Assembly: GCA_019359035.1 (NCBI GenBank) | Contig: JAHHIC010000103.1 | Span: 1 to 45,042 of the forward strand | Length of the DNA stretch: 45,042 nt | Reading direction: 5' to 3' | DNA from: Scytonematopsis contorta HA4267-MV1 | Lineage (GTDB): Bacteria > Cyanobacteriota > Cyanobacteriia > Cyanobacteriales > Nostocaceae | Part shown: positions 16,503 to 25,716 of the stretch, in pieces | How the letters are laid out: every line of letters begins with the position of its first letter | Position numbering within the stretch: position 1 is the first letter of the stretch | Program-made: the position numbers and the translations under genes | Notes under the pieces: generated by a model | What the model was told of the DNA's origin: nothing | Databases searched by the model: none | The model's input: the letters and a program-made list of their open reading frames with translations, nothing else

Positions 16503-19205
16503 CTATGGTTTGCTAATTGCTTGAATTGGTCGATAGACACCTGTTTTTTTTGCAAGATGCAGGGGTGCAGGGTAATTCGTAGCATCAAGGTATTGAATCA
16601 ATGCGTAAAGTCGCAGGCATTGAACGTAATTCGCCCAATCTTGAAAGCTGTCTCCTTTTTGGAGAGTAAGGTTAATAAATATACCGCGTGGGTTGTATCC
16701 TTGGGCACGAGGGGTTGGTTTTTTCATTTCTCCTTTTTTATCTCCTCTGACTTTGGGTAGGGAAACTAGTTTGCTTTCGTTTAGTATTCCTCCACTGCGG
16801 CTGTCGGGACGTTGGTTGCTAAGGTAATAGTTTCCACACTCGGCATGAAGTGATGATGGATAAAAAACACCTGATGTATGTCCTTTTAGTTCGCCATTTT
16901 CATCACAAGTGCGATATATAGGGACTTCAAAATCATTACCAGGGGTGATGATACTGGCTACCCGAACGTGTGGGTAATTTGATATGGGGAGGAAAGTTAA
17001 AGGTTTATCTTCACCGTTGCTAAAGGCGAGTTCGTGAGGGTGCCAAAACTGTTTTTGAAGGAAAACTAAGCCGCGTTTACGAAGGTTTATTGTATCGAAG
17101 CAGAAAATTGTTGGCTTTTGACATTCTTGGAATAGATTATTAAATACCCAGGATTGAATTTTAATTGGATCGAGGTCTATGGGAGCAATGTCTTGTAAGC
17201 CGGATGCCATTTTGATTTGAAAGGTGTGAAAGTCAAGCCAGTCGTTACAACCACAAGCTTTGGCTGTAACGCCTGTTTTGTCCATTTGCACTGCAATGGG
17301 TAGATATTTGGTTATCTCGCCTATACTGTAAAGATGTAGATAAACGCCACAGCTTGCTACGTCGTCGGGAAAGTTTTCTGCCTCTATTGTCGGAATTGTA
17401 TAGGCACCTGCCATCGATAGTAAATCTTTGAGGGATGACTCCATACGGTAGGCTAAATTACTTTTGAGAGAAATTTTTTCAAATTTTCCCTCTTGTTTAT
17501 TCGCTTCGATTGTTTCTAGTCTTTGGTTGATTGCGTTGTTGAGTTCTTCTTCGGTTAGAGCATCTTGGTTGTCGTCTTCGTCATGAGTTACAAAATGGTC
17601 AGTAACACTATTCAGGGCAGCAAGGGCAGGACGAAAACAAGGTTTTGGGTCTTGGGTGGCATCTTTCCAAAAGTGGTCTTTGGGTAGTATTTCAATTAAG
17701 GTGATTGTTTGCTTGTTGGATGATGTGTAATCAATCTTTAATGTGTCAATGATTTTTTGGATTCTTTGTTTACATTCAAACTCCCAGTTTTCTCCTGGTA
17801 GTTCTGCTCCTAATGCTCCAAGTCCAAGTACGACAATATCCTTGATACCGTATTTTGGGGCAAGTGCGTGAATTAATTTCTCAGAGGCAGTGGTTTGCGA
17901 TAATAAAATGAGTCGTAAATCTTGCGGGATATAAAACGGTATTTCTTCAATTTCAATCGCAAAATGCGATTTGATGAATTTTTTTATATCTCGATATTTC
18001 GAGCTTGTGTTTTTAACTGCTTGCTTGTTATCGCAACTTGTGTAAGTTTCTATGATTGGAAATGCATCATCAAAAACTTTTTGTATTCTCTGCAAACAAC
18101 TGTCATGAAATATTTGAATGTCTTTGGGGAATAATCCAGCACCTGCGTTGTGTGAATGAGACATCGTATTGTTGTATACTATTCCCCAAGCAAGGTCATC
18201 TTGTTTACAGGGATTATTTATTACATCTAATGCTGTAAATTTGTCTCGGAAGTCAAGTTCGTTAATTAGACGTGCAAGATGTCCTTCAAAGTCAATATTT
18301 TTTTTCTTGTCTTTATTTTGATTTTTGGCATCCTGTTTCTCTTGCATAAATTTTAATTGACAGGGTGCAAATCTTGTAGAATTTGTTGGGCTGACATAAA
18401 CTGTTACACGGGATGATAAAAAGCCTAACTCCCAACTTACCCAACGCCGTATGCCATAATTACAACTTATGTATGGTTTTCCATCTGCGGTATAGTGGAG
18501 CGCGAAGTTTATACGGTAGGAATAATTATGCGTTTTCTTGCTCGTTTCGTTAGTCTCTTTATCTGTAACTTGTTTGGTTTCTAGTTCTGGCGCCCAGCTT
18601 ATAAGTTCTGCGACGTCACCGTTGTCAACAGCGCAAGAACGAAAAACTACGTCTCTGAATATTTTATTAGTTGTAGGGTCAATGAGTTCGAGGGGTTCAG
18701 TTGCTATGGCGCTAGCTAATAGATATGGAATGAGATTATAGTATATTGGCTCTATTTTAGATTTCCCATTCTTTAATGTCCAAACTTCTGGAAGTTCAAC
18801 TTCTTCAAAGTGCAAATCATTACCTGACAAGGAATTAATTTCTGCTATGTCAGCTGGTGTCAATGATTTGGTTTTTTCAAGAGTAATGCGTAACCATGTT
18901 TTGACGACGGTTGCAATGTAGTTAGTGGATACTTTGTCAGTTTTGGTATATAACCACTTGGTGTTGGATTTTAAGTTGAATGCGTTTTTATCAGGGAATA
19001 AAATTTCATCATCTAACAAAAGTTGGAGCGCATGATTAAGGCTTTCGACTGGTAGTAAGATGTATTTTTTACCATGCTTCTTCTGCCGTAGTTTGTCAAA
19101 TAATTTTTTCCATTTTTGTGGAACGGTTAGTGCGTATAATTTGAACGGTAATGATATCTTTTTGGGAACAGAGAGAGCGAACAATTGTATAGAATTAGAT
19201 GCCAT
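16503..19205 (-). CDS. pPIWI-RE family PIWI-like protein
   Basis: A 900-residue protein that I assign to pPIWI-RE (DUF3962-type N-terminal region followed by MID and RNase H-like PIWI domains). The N-terminal two fifths carry YNLIPYLLASAIA and the GIRRWVSWELGFLSSRVTVY block typical of the family's X region. The MID-like part is near 420-510 (IPFYIPQDLRLILLSQTTAS). The PIWI domain is about 610-900: SCGVYLHLYSIGE, TIFCFDTINLRKRG with Asp704 on the likely first strand, HVRVASI with Arg748, and NLTLQKGDS. The family is named for conserved Arg and Glu residues, and its proteins act with a helicase and nuclease, probably against invading DNA or R-loops. Length and three-gene context fit well. The ATG start overlaps the helicase gene by 11 bases. 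Confidence 0.85.
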   Translation of the reverse strand: MASNSIQLFALSVPKKISLPFKLYALTVPQKWKKLFDKLRQKKHGKKYILLPVESLNHALQLLLDDEILFPDKNAFNLKSNTKWLYTKTDKVSTNYIATVVKTWLRITLEKTKSLTPADIAEINSLSGNDLHFEEVELPEVWTLKNGKSKIEPIYYNLIPYLLASAIATEPLELIDPTTNKIFRDVVFRSCAVDNGDVAELISWAPELETKQVTDKETNETSKKTHNYSYRINFALHYTADGKPYISCNYGIRRWVSWELGFLSSRVTVYVSPTNSTRFAPCQLKFMQEKQDAKNQNKDKKKNIDFEGHLARLINELDFRDKFTALDVINNPCKQDDLAWGIVYNNTMSHSHNAGAGLFPKDIQIFHDSCLQRIQKVFDDAFPIIETYTSCDNKQAVKNTSSKYRDIKKFIKSHFAIEIEEIPFYIPQDLRLILLSQTTASEKLIHALAPKYGIKDIVVLGLGALGAELPGENWEFECKQRIQKIIDTLKIDYTSSNKQTITLIEILPKDHFWKDATQDPKPCFRPALAALNSVTDHFVTHDEDDNQDALTEEELNNAINQRLETIEANKQEGKFEKISLKSNLAYRMESSLKDLLSMAGAYTIPTIEAENFPDDVASCGVYLHLYSIGEITKYLPIAVQMDKTGVTAKACGCNDWLDFHTFQIKMASGLQDIAPIDLDPIKIQSWVFNNLFQECQKPTIFCFDTINLRKRGLVFLQKQFWHPHELAFSNGEDKPLTFLPISNYPHVRVASIITPGNDFEVPIYRTCDENGELKGHTSGVFYPSSLHAECGNYYLSNQRPDSRSGGILNESKLVSLPKVRGDKKGEMKKPTPRAQGYNPRGIFINLTLQKGDSFQDWANYVQCLRLYALIQYLDATNYPAPLHLAKKTGVYRPIQAISKP

Positions 19206-22200
19206 TTATTTTCTCCAATGCACGGTAGAAGGGTTCGTAAAGTGAGCGGACTAGGGCGATGTCGCGCACGTCAAAGCCTGTTCTGGTTTTGGTAAAGTAG
19301 GGTTGTAGAACGTATTTGAATCCTTTGAGTAGGGAATCTTTTTCGGTTTCTGGTTTTTTAAGAGCTAGGTTCGGTGCCCATGCTGCATCGATAAAGCGAA
19401 TTAAAGTTGGCTGGTTGCCGCGAATTGTTCGGGCAATTGCTTGCCAGGTCAGCACCATTAAAGTCCAAATAAGTCCTTCGCGTACTTCTTTGGATAATCC
19501 TTTGTAGGAGTAGCGTAATTCGGTGTCAAGACTTTTGAGAAAGATACCATAACCTTCGCTTTTCCAAGCGTTACAAACTTCAATAAAGTTGCCTTCTCTT
19601 TCAGATGCTATGGCTTTTCTTTCTCTCCATAATGCGAGTCGAAATTTGTATTCGAGGTCATCGGGTGCAGGATGCGGACGGACTAAAAAGTATGCTCCGC
19701 CAAATGCGCTTAGTCCTCCTGAGTTTAAAATGTTTTTACCTCGTCCAATTGCGGCTATTGGTGCTATTAAAATGGCTCGGTTTGTGTCAGCAAAATTCTC
19801 TACGTTACTGCGAGAAATCAAGGATTCGTCTATTTCTTCGAGTGGGGAACGCGACGTTAATGCTGCTATTCGGTCTTTCCAATACGAGCTAGTATCAATA
19901 CTGTTAATGGCTTTGTAAACAAAGTCAACTTGTTCGTAACTGTTGACGTACCAAATTAAACGCTTTCTACCTTCGGGCAATGCGTCAAAGTCTCGTTGCA
20001 TGGTGTCGGTTGAGCGAAGCAGCGAACGTACTATTTGTAACAGTGCTTCTTCTTTATTTATTGCCCCAGAAACTCGTACAGGTTTACCGTCAGGATAGTA
20101 ACACTCTGTAAAGTGAAAACTACTTTCTGAAATGGTTTCTACTGCTTCTTTAATTTTTGGACGCAGTAGGTAATCTACTTGTTGGTTTACGTGATAGATG
20201 GGGCTTTGCCCTGCCCAACTTGTACCACTAAGTAATAAAGCGTGCGCTCCTTGTGTTCCTTCATCCGCAAAAACATTGGAGAAGTTCTCTAATAGCCAGC
20301 GTCCTTGTCCGAGTGCTTGGAAGTACCAAAGTTTTAATTGATTTTCCTGCCGTTCAAGTTTGAATCCGCAAACTAAACCGGATGCTAGTCCTGGTGTTAG
20401 ACCGTAAAAGTCTCGTGGAATGCGATTGAAGAAAACAATTTCGTCAGCACCGTCTACTTGTTGTTCTAGTGCGTATGCGGTTTTAATTGATTGTTGAAAA
20501 TATGACACGAACAAAACTAATTTAAGGAATAATGCGAACTTGCAGCAAAATCCCCATTTATCGCTGATTGCCTTTAACCAGCTTTTTTTAGTCAGTTCAT
20601 TTTGTATCTTTGTAATTGTTTCTTGCTGTTCCTGGTAGTTCTCATGATTAAGTCTCATTGCATACTCAGCAAGCCAAGATTCTTTCCAGTTGCCTTGTAA
20701 AAATTTAGATAGCTCCTCGTATACAGGGTTTTTATCTAGAATGAAAGTCTCGGCGTCAGTATCTATGCCTTCAGACTTGGCAATTTCTAATACAAATTCC
20801 CTTGCGAGCGATGAACAAGTGAAGAATTTTTCTGCTAGCCACTCGGATTCGTCAGGGGATAATTGTAATTGTGTGCAGATATTATCAACAAGCGAATCAG
20901 CATTTTGCAGGGCATGATTAAATTGTCCAAAGGTTAGTTGCCGCAGGTCGTTTCTAGAATTACGCAGTTTGGTTGTTCGTGTCCATGTTACTACTTGGTC
21001 AAGAAACCCATTACTCCCCCTTTCAATTAGTTTGATGGCAGGTAAAAATGTCGAGTCGAGGTTAGATTGCACTTTATCGCATTCGTCGAAAAATACAACG
21101 TTGCAGGTGCGGTACATCAATTCGTAGTAGGTAATTGACTGTGGACTGACGTGGGGTAACGGACGAGTAAATATGGCTGCTGCCACTGTAGTTAAAATCA
21201 CATCTGAGTCCGCGAGTTCGTTTGCATCGCGATGTTGAGGACATTGACCTATCAGAGGACAAACTTTTAGACCATTTCCTTTACTGTTACTATTGTTCTC
21301 CGAGTCGCTGTCATCGGAGCTGTCGCCTTTTACCTCTCTCAAATCAAAGCATGGAGGGGAAGGAGGATTTTCGGGTTGAAAGTATTGGCTTAAGGGGCAA
21401 GCCGTTGATAGATGGCTGAAACCATCTAGTCCACCGTTTACACCATGCCAGTTTTGAAGGTGAGTGTCTCGACTTCTTTGACCAACTACTACAGATACTC
21501 GCAAACCAACTTTTTTAAGTAGACTTGCCATTCTTAGACAAGTTACAACTTCGTTAAAAACAATGCCAACTCGGTGTTTTTTGTTTGCTAATGCTACGGT
21601 TAGTATTTCAATTAGAGTTGATTTACCTGCATTTAATAATCCAACTAAGTTTTTAACTCCGTCGAAGACTATTGTGTCGATTTCTACATAACCCATTCCT
21701 TGAAAATGCTCAAGGATGATGTTTTGCAGACGCCGTTTATGGTCTTGATTGCAGCGTTCATCTAAAAGATTGGCTGCTTCTGACATTTCCTGTTTGGTGA
21801 TGGAGATGGCTTTGTTGTTATCGCGGTGTACTGATATGACTCTTCCTTGGTATGTGGGTAAATCTTCTGGAAGTTTGACACTGTAGGTTTTTTCTCCTGA
21901 CTTAAAGCAATATTCTCTACCTGGTGAGGCATATTTTACTGTACGTTGACGATACTTTAGTTTGTTACTAAGTAAGTCTTCAAAGCGCTCAAAACGGTTG
22001 CCCCATATTGAAGGCATAGATTTTTGGGAGAACCGATAGGTTTTGTTGTCAACATCGTATGCTCGGTACTTCGAGGGGATTTGGTTGTAGACTTTTATTA
22101 ATCGTTCGGTGGCATCTTCGTTTGTTAAGTAGGGTACTAGCTGTCTGAGATTAAATAGGGTTCTTTTTGCCTCAGGTTGGATTAATGAAGTTAGTCGCGG

Positions 22201-22392
22201 AAACAGATAAAATCGATTGGATATGAGCAGCCATACAGATATTGCTGTTTCAAGTTCTGTTTGAATACCTAACTTTTCGACAGCAAATAGACATAATTCC
22301 AAATCTAGCAATGCTTCAATTTGGTCTTTATGTAAGTTTGTTTTTTGTAGGGATTGTGCTGCTTTTTGCCGCCAAGACCTTGTTTCTCTCAT
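19195..22392 (-). CDS. DinG/XPD-type Fe-S helicase of the pPIWI-RE system
   Basis: A 1065-residue SF2 helicase. Walker A is NLVGLLNAGKSTLIEIL (about 248-264). Four cysteines at about 332 (STACPLSQYF), 348 (PPCFDLRE), 378 (KVCPLIG) and 384 (GQCPQH) form the expected Fe-S cluster domain of DinG/XPD enzymes. The DEAH-like box is FFDECDKV (435-442). C-terminal motifs include FADTNRAILIAPIAAIGRGK and QAIARTIRGNQPT. An N-terminal region of about 230 residues precedes the motor, as in three-gene pPIWI-RE helicases. It would unwind duplex DNA for PIWI-guided targeting. It overlaps the nuclease gene by four bases (ATGA) and the PIWI gene by 11, so the three proteins are made from one coupled transcript. 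Confidence 0.87.
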   Translation of the reverse strand: MRETRSWRQKAAQSLQKTNLHKDQIEALLDLELCLFAVEKLGIQTELETAISVWLLISNRFYLFPRLTSLIQPEAKRTLFNLRQLVPYLTNEDATERLIKVYNQIPSKYRAYDVDNKTYRFSQKSMPSIWGNRFERFEDLLSNKLKYRQRTVKYASPGREYCFKSGEKTYSVKLPEDLPTYQGRVISVHRDNNKAISITKQEMSEAANLLDERCNQDHKRRLQNIILEHFQGMGYVEIDTIVFDGVKNLVGLLNAGKSTLIEILTVALANKKHRVGIVFNEVVTCLRMASLLKKVGLRVSVVVGQRSRDTHLQNWHGVNGGLDGFSHLSTACPLSQYFQPENPPSPPCFDLREVKGDSSDDSDSENNSNSKGNGLKVCPLIGQCPQHRDANELADSDVILTTVAAAIFTRPLPHVSPQSITYYELMYRTCNVVFFDECDKVQSNLDSTFLPAIKLIERGSNGFLDQVVTWTRTTKLRNSRNDLRQLTFGQFNHALQNADSLVDNICTQLQLSPDESEWLAEKFFTCSSLAREFVLEIAKSEGIDTDAETFILDKNPVYEELSKFLQGNWKESWLAEYAMRLNHENYQEQQETITKIQNELTKKSWLKAISDKWGFCCKFALFLKLVLFVSYFQQSIKTAYALEQQVDGADEIVFFNRIPRDFYGLTPGLASGLVCGFKLERQENQLKLWYFQALGQGRWLLENFSNVFADEGTQGAHALLLSGTSWAGQSPIYHVNQQVDYLLRPKIKEAVETISESSFHFTECYYPDGKPVRVSGAINKEEALLQIVRSLLRSTDTMQRDFDALPEGRKRLIWYVNSYEQVDFVYKAINSIDTSSYWKDRIAALTSRSPLEEIDESLISRSNVENFADTNRAILIAPIAAIGRGKNILNSGGLSAFGGAYFLVRPHPAPDDLEYKFRLALWRERKAIASEREGNFIEVCNAWKSEGYGIFLKSLDTELRYSYKGLSKEVREGLIWTLMVLTWQAIARTIRGNQPTLIRFIDAAWAPNLALKKPETEKDSLLKGFKYVLQPYFTKTRTGFDVRDIALVRSLYEPFYRALEKINGI

Positions 22393-23552
22393 GTCTTTTT
22401 CCCTTTATTTTTGGTGGGACTTTTACCGCGCTTTGTAGTCTCCTCACTTAATTCCTCACGCTTCTGAGAATAATCTTGAACCAAACCCGCTTTCTTTTTA
22501 GCTAGTGCAAAAACTGCGTCATCGAAGATGGGTTTAACATTCTCCCATCGCCATCGTGATTTAAGTTCTTTCAAGTAAGCAGGACGGTCTTTCTTACGTT
22601 CCGCAGGGATAACAATATATGCAACATTCCATTCGGGTTCGCTAGGTACTGGTTCATCACCCAAATTCCTTACTAGTAGATAGGGGTTTGAATAATCTTT
22701 TAAATCGAGTGCCCATACTTCACCATCATTAAACTTGATTCTTATGTCGTAGCTGTCGCACTCTGGGTAAAGTTCAACATCTAACCCTATATCTACTAGC
22801 TTTTGATATAGCTGAATTTCCGCACGTCCTGGGTAAAACCAAAAGCGCTCGATACCACGCTTCAGTTTTAAACAGTTGTCTGGTAATTTTATTTTACGCT
22901 TTAACCTACGTCCAGGTGGACAGCGGTTACAGTTAGAATTTGCAATTACCTGCTTTTGGGGGTCTATTCCTGCGAGCGCATAACAGTACGGACAAGCATA
23001 AAAATTTCCCTCTAACTCGTGGCAACTCGGTATCGGTTCGTAGCATTCATCCAATAAATCCGACAAGCCAACACCGAGTCCAAAATTCCCTTTTGCTTCT
23101 ACAAGCTCCTGGTTCGACAACACAGGATGCTCAATAATAAACTTTCGGAAGTCCGTATAAATTTGCGCTCCTTGTGAATGCTCGCGACAGTGTTGCAGTA
23201 ACGCAGTGGCAATTTTACCCTGCTCTTGACTCAGTACACTACCACCGAAAGCTTCTGCTAATTCGATTGTTAACTCTGTGGGTTCGCCAAAAAAAAGCAG
23301 AGATTCGCTACTGGCTATCTCGTCGTCTATTTCCACTCCCCACTCAGATAACGGTTGCTCGCAAAGCTCGTAAAACTCCGGAACGCTAGCTGGCGCTTTC
23401 TCCGGTTGAGCGCTCATCAAAAATGCCAGAACCACCTTGTCGTAACCCATCTGCAAGTCTTTGGGGTAAGGGTAAAGCGATTTTTGAAAAACTTTAACTC
23501 TAATTAGACCCGCAGAAATTTGCTCTAATGTGGGTGTATCGACCTTAGCCAC
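22389..23552 (-). CDS. PD-(D/E)XK nuclease of the pPIWI-RE system
   Basis: A 387-residue protein and the first gene of the operon. An N-terminal helical region (1-180) precedes a zinc ribbon with CPYC (187/190) and CNRC (208/211). The nuclease core follows: GRAEIQLYQKL (Glu245), DSYDIRI (Asp269) and ALDLKDY (Asp283, Lys285), the expected E...D...DXK arrangement. The C-terminal tail is Lys-rich and likely disordered. The start is GTG at 23552 with AGGA nine bases upstream and a promoter-like pair at 23582-23609. It matches the restriction-endonuclease partner of pPIWI-RE modules and presumably cuts DNA exposed by the helicase. No catalytic residue is missing. Confidence 0.85.
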   Translation of the reverse strand: MAKVDTPTLEQISAGLIRVKVFQKSLYPYPKDLQMGYDKVVLAFLMSAQPEKAPASVPEFYELCEQPLSEWGVEIDDEIASSESLLFFGEPTELTIELAEAFGGSVLSQEQGKIATALLQHCREHSQGAQIYTDFRKFIIEHPVLSNQELVEAKGNFGLGVGLSDLLDECYEPIPSCHELEGNFYACPYCYALAGIDPQKQVIANSNCNRCPPGRRLKRKIKLPDNCLKLKRGIERFWFYPGRAEIQLYQKLVDIGLDVELYPECDSYDIRIKFNDGEVWALDLKDYSNPYLLVRNLGDEPVPSEPEWNVAYIVIPAERKKDRPAYLKELKSRWRWENVKPIFDDAVFALAKKKAGLVQDYSQKREELSEETTKRGKSPTKNKGKKT

Positions 23553-23581
23553 TGTTTACTATCCTAAAAAATTTATTTTTT

Positions 23582-23609
23582 ATTATAGTAACTGATAATT
23601 AGTCAGTAA
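23582..23609 (-). promoter_or_regulatory. Promoter candidate of the pPIWI-RE operon with overlapping dyad
   Basis: On the minus strand TTACTG (23609-23604) and TATAAT (23587-23582) are separated by 16 bases, about 30 bases before the GTG start. A dyad, ACTGA-TAATTAG-TCAGT at 23591-23607, fills the spacer and part of the -35, so a bound repressor would block transcription. Confidence 0.5.
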
Positions 23610-23778
23610 TACGCACAAAAACATAAAATTTTATGATTGTTAATCGGTTAGTGATGTCTAGTTATCTGAATCATCCGATGCTAAGCGTGGTCTTAGTAGC
23701 AACAGTTTTGCGGATATTATCTAGCTTGGACTCGGAAACCCAGTCGAAGACGGGGGGGTAACTCGATACTCGTCTGTA

Positions 23779-23843
23779 CGCCGTACACAACACCGTTATC
23801 CGGCGTACACAGTAGCGTTGTCTGGCGTACAAAACTCTTAGCG
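23779..23843. repeat. Three 22-bp direct repeats, iteron-like
   Basis: CGTACACA at 23782, CGTACACA at 23804 and CGTACAAA at 23826 recur at exactly 22-base spacing inside longer similar units (ACGCCGTACACAACACCG; CCGGCGTACACAGTAGCG; CTGGCGTACAAAAC). An A/T-rich tract with the palindrome TTTCTATATATAGAAA follows at about 23850-23905. Helically phased repeats next to a melting tract resemble plasmid iteron origins, but could equally be an operator for the pPIWI-RE operon. Confidence 0.6.
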
Positions 23844-24214
23844 GACAGCAAAAATCAAAATTTTTGTATTTTTTTTTCTATATATAGAAATTTTCAAAAA
23901 AAATGTCGATTTTGTTTAGCGTTCGACCGGACACCAGACGACTGGGTGTAGCGAACTTCATTTTACAGCCATTTTGGGGTAAAAGTGGCCAAGTTAATAT
24001 GAGCTGCTACGCGGCGGCTGAAAGTTTTGCGGTGTAAGACTTCCAGAAAAAGTTTTTTGTCCAAACCGCTTAATTTATCAACGCATGAATTCCTGATTGT
24101 AACAAGAGTATGGCAATGGTTCTAACTGTTGCATGGCGGTTGGTAACAGCTTGGACACTTTTGGACCTTCTAGTACAGCACGGCGCAAGTTAACCTTTTT
24201 GGAACTAAAGCCCG

Positions 24215-25183
24215 TCAAACCAAATCCGCCAGCACGCTACTCACCTGCAACTGATGCTGCTGGCGATTGTCATCATAAATCATCAAAGTCTCCAACTTAC
24301 TGTGCCTACTCAACTTCTGCACCTCCCGCACGCTTTGCCCCGCATCAAGTGCTGCTGTAATCGCACTATGCCTAATCCTATGGGGGCTTAACGGCTTATC
24401 AATGTTTGCTTTTTTCGCTCGTGTCCTCACCATCTTAGCAATCCCCGCATCGGTCAAAGGATGACCTGGCGTATTTAAATCCAAGGCCACAAACAAAGCA
24501 TCCCTAGTTGATGCCAACCCCCTAAAAGCCAACCATAAACAAATTGCATCCCGCGTCTTAGGAGTCAAATCAAGCTTTTCCTTTTGACTACCCCGTCCCT
24601 TCCCCAACACCAACAACTTACTACTACGGCGGTCAAAATCCCCCATCGTCAACGCCGCTATCTCTCCCCGTCTTAACGCATTATCCCAAAGCAGCCGCAA
24701 AATCGCATAATCTCTGACCCCCTTCGCGGTTGTTGGGTCACATGTATATAGTATTTGTTTAAATTCAGACGGTGTAATCCCACTCGTATCTCTATATTTA
24801 ACAACCGTCTCTCCCTTAATATCTTCCAACGTATAACTACAAACCCCCAATAACCGCCCCTTGTGAGTAAGTGCCCGCAAAGCCGACAACCGCCGATTTA
24901 CCGTAGCTTCAGACAATTTCTGTTTAATCATTGCCGCCTTATACCGCACCACATACTCATACGCCTGGGCTTGGGACAACGCCAAAAAGCGCACCACATA
25001 CTCCGCGTTCGATTCCACCCCAAACATCATCGCAAAGAAATGCCTGATGTCCCGGTCATAAGCCTTACGGGTCGATTCACTGCGTTTCTCCGCCAATAAC
25101 ATCGCCAAAACATCCGGTGCCAGCCACCAAGAAATCACTGGCGGAAGAGTATCATGATTAACCTTAACGATGCGACCGGGCAT
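24215..25183 (-). CDS. Tyrosine recombinase, XerC/D-like
   Basis: A 322-residue site-specific recombinase. The N-terminal SAM-like core-binding domain (about 25-115) includes STRKAYDRDIRHFF and ATVNRRLSALRAL. The catalytic domain carries Arg171 (NALRRGE), Lys195 (VLGKGRG), His268 and Arg271 (SPHRIRHS), His294 (LSRHSKLET) and nucleophile Tyr303 (MIYDDNR), so all six positions are present. It would resolve plasmid multimers or move a cassette. It lies about 370 bases from the 22-bp repeats, which could be, or flank, its target site. It is unlike the integrase remnant at 15992 in its C-terminus. Confidence 0.93.
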   Translation of the reverse strand: MPGRIVKVNHDTLPPVISWWLAPDVLAMLLAEKRSESTRKAYDRDIRHFFAMMFGVESNAEYVVRFLALSQAQAYEYVVRYKAAMIKQKLSEATVNRRLSALRALTHKGRLLGVCSYTLEDIKGETVVKYRDTSGITPSEFKQILYTCDPTTAKGVRDYAILRLLWDNALRRGEIAALTMGDFDRRSSKLLVLGKGRGSQKEKLDLTPKTRDAICLWLAFRGLASTRDALFVALDLNTPGHPLTDAGIAKMVRTRAKKANIDKPLSPHRIRHSAITAALDAGQSVREVQKLSRHSKLETLMIYDDNRQQHQLQVSSVLADLV

Positions 25184-25716
25184 AAAAACTAGGTGGCGAT
25201 AATAGGAATTTACGTTACCTTATACACCAAAAACCCTTTTATTACTATCCTTACAAGCCCAATATATGTTAATTTTAAACTTTTCTCGCCCCATTCGAGA
25301 AATTGCTCCGCCACCTCTTACAAACATACCCGTATATTTAATCGCACAAAACTATCTACGTAAAACTCCTGCCCGACTGGTAATTCTTGTTCCCCAATCT
25401 ATAAATAAATATAAAAACAAATCCCACGCCTTGACTTAGAACTAATTTACTAAGTCAAAGATTAGTCTTCAGGAAGCTTTGGAGATTTTGCCTCCTTTGC
25501 TTCCATGTTTATGAGTGAGGAGCCATCCTGATTTTTCATGACGAGTCATTCCGGTCTCTTAGCCACCAACAAGCACCAACAATCAACCATTATCAATAAG
25601 ACCCGATAGCTGACAACGACTCACGTAAGTCAACCACCAACAAGCACCAAGAACCAACTATTATCAATAAGACCCGATAGCTGACAACGACTCAATACAG
25701 TCAAACACCAATAACC
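25184..25716. other. Spacer with a tandem 71-bp duplication
   Basis: The only clear structure is the 71-bp direct repeat at 25563-25704. The rest, including 25184-25560, shows no gene. It would contain the recombinase promoter. Confidence 0.45.
25563..25704. repeat. Two tandem 71-bp direct repeats
   Basis: Units start with CCACCAACAAGCACCAA at 25563 and 25634 and share a long identical core, TATCAATAAGACCCGATAGC, continuing TGACAACGACTCA. They differ at a handful of positions. The repeat lies just after the ribbon-helix-helix gene stop. Confidence 0.8.

Larger units (their letters stand above)
23553..24214. other. Spacer between pPIWI-RE operon and recombinase gene
   Basis: Apart from the promoter dyad and the 22-bp repeats it holds a short imperfect stem near 23932-23950 (ACACCAG, CTGGGTGT). 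No gene is recognised; a 75-codon plus-strand frame from 24133 runs antisense into the recombinase 3' end and looks fortuitous. Confidence 0.45.
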
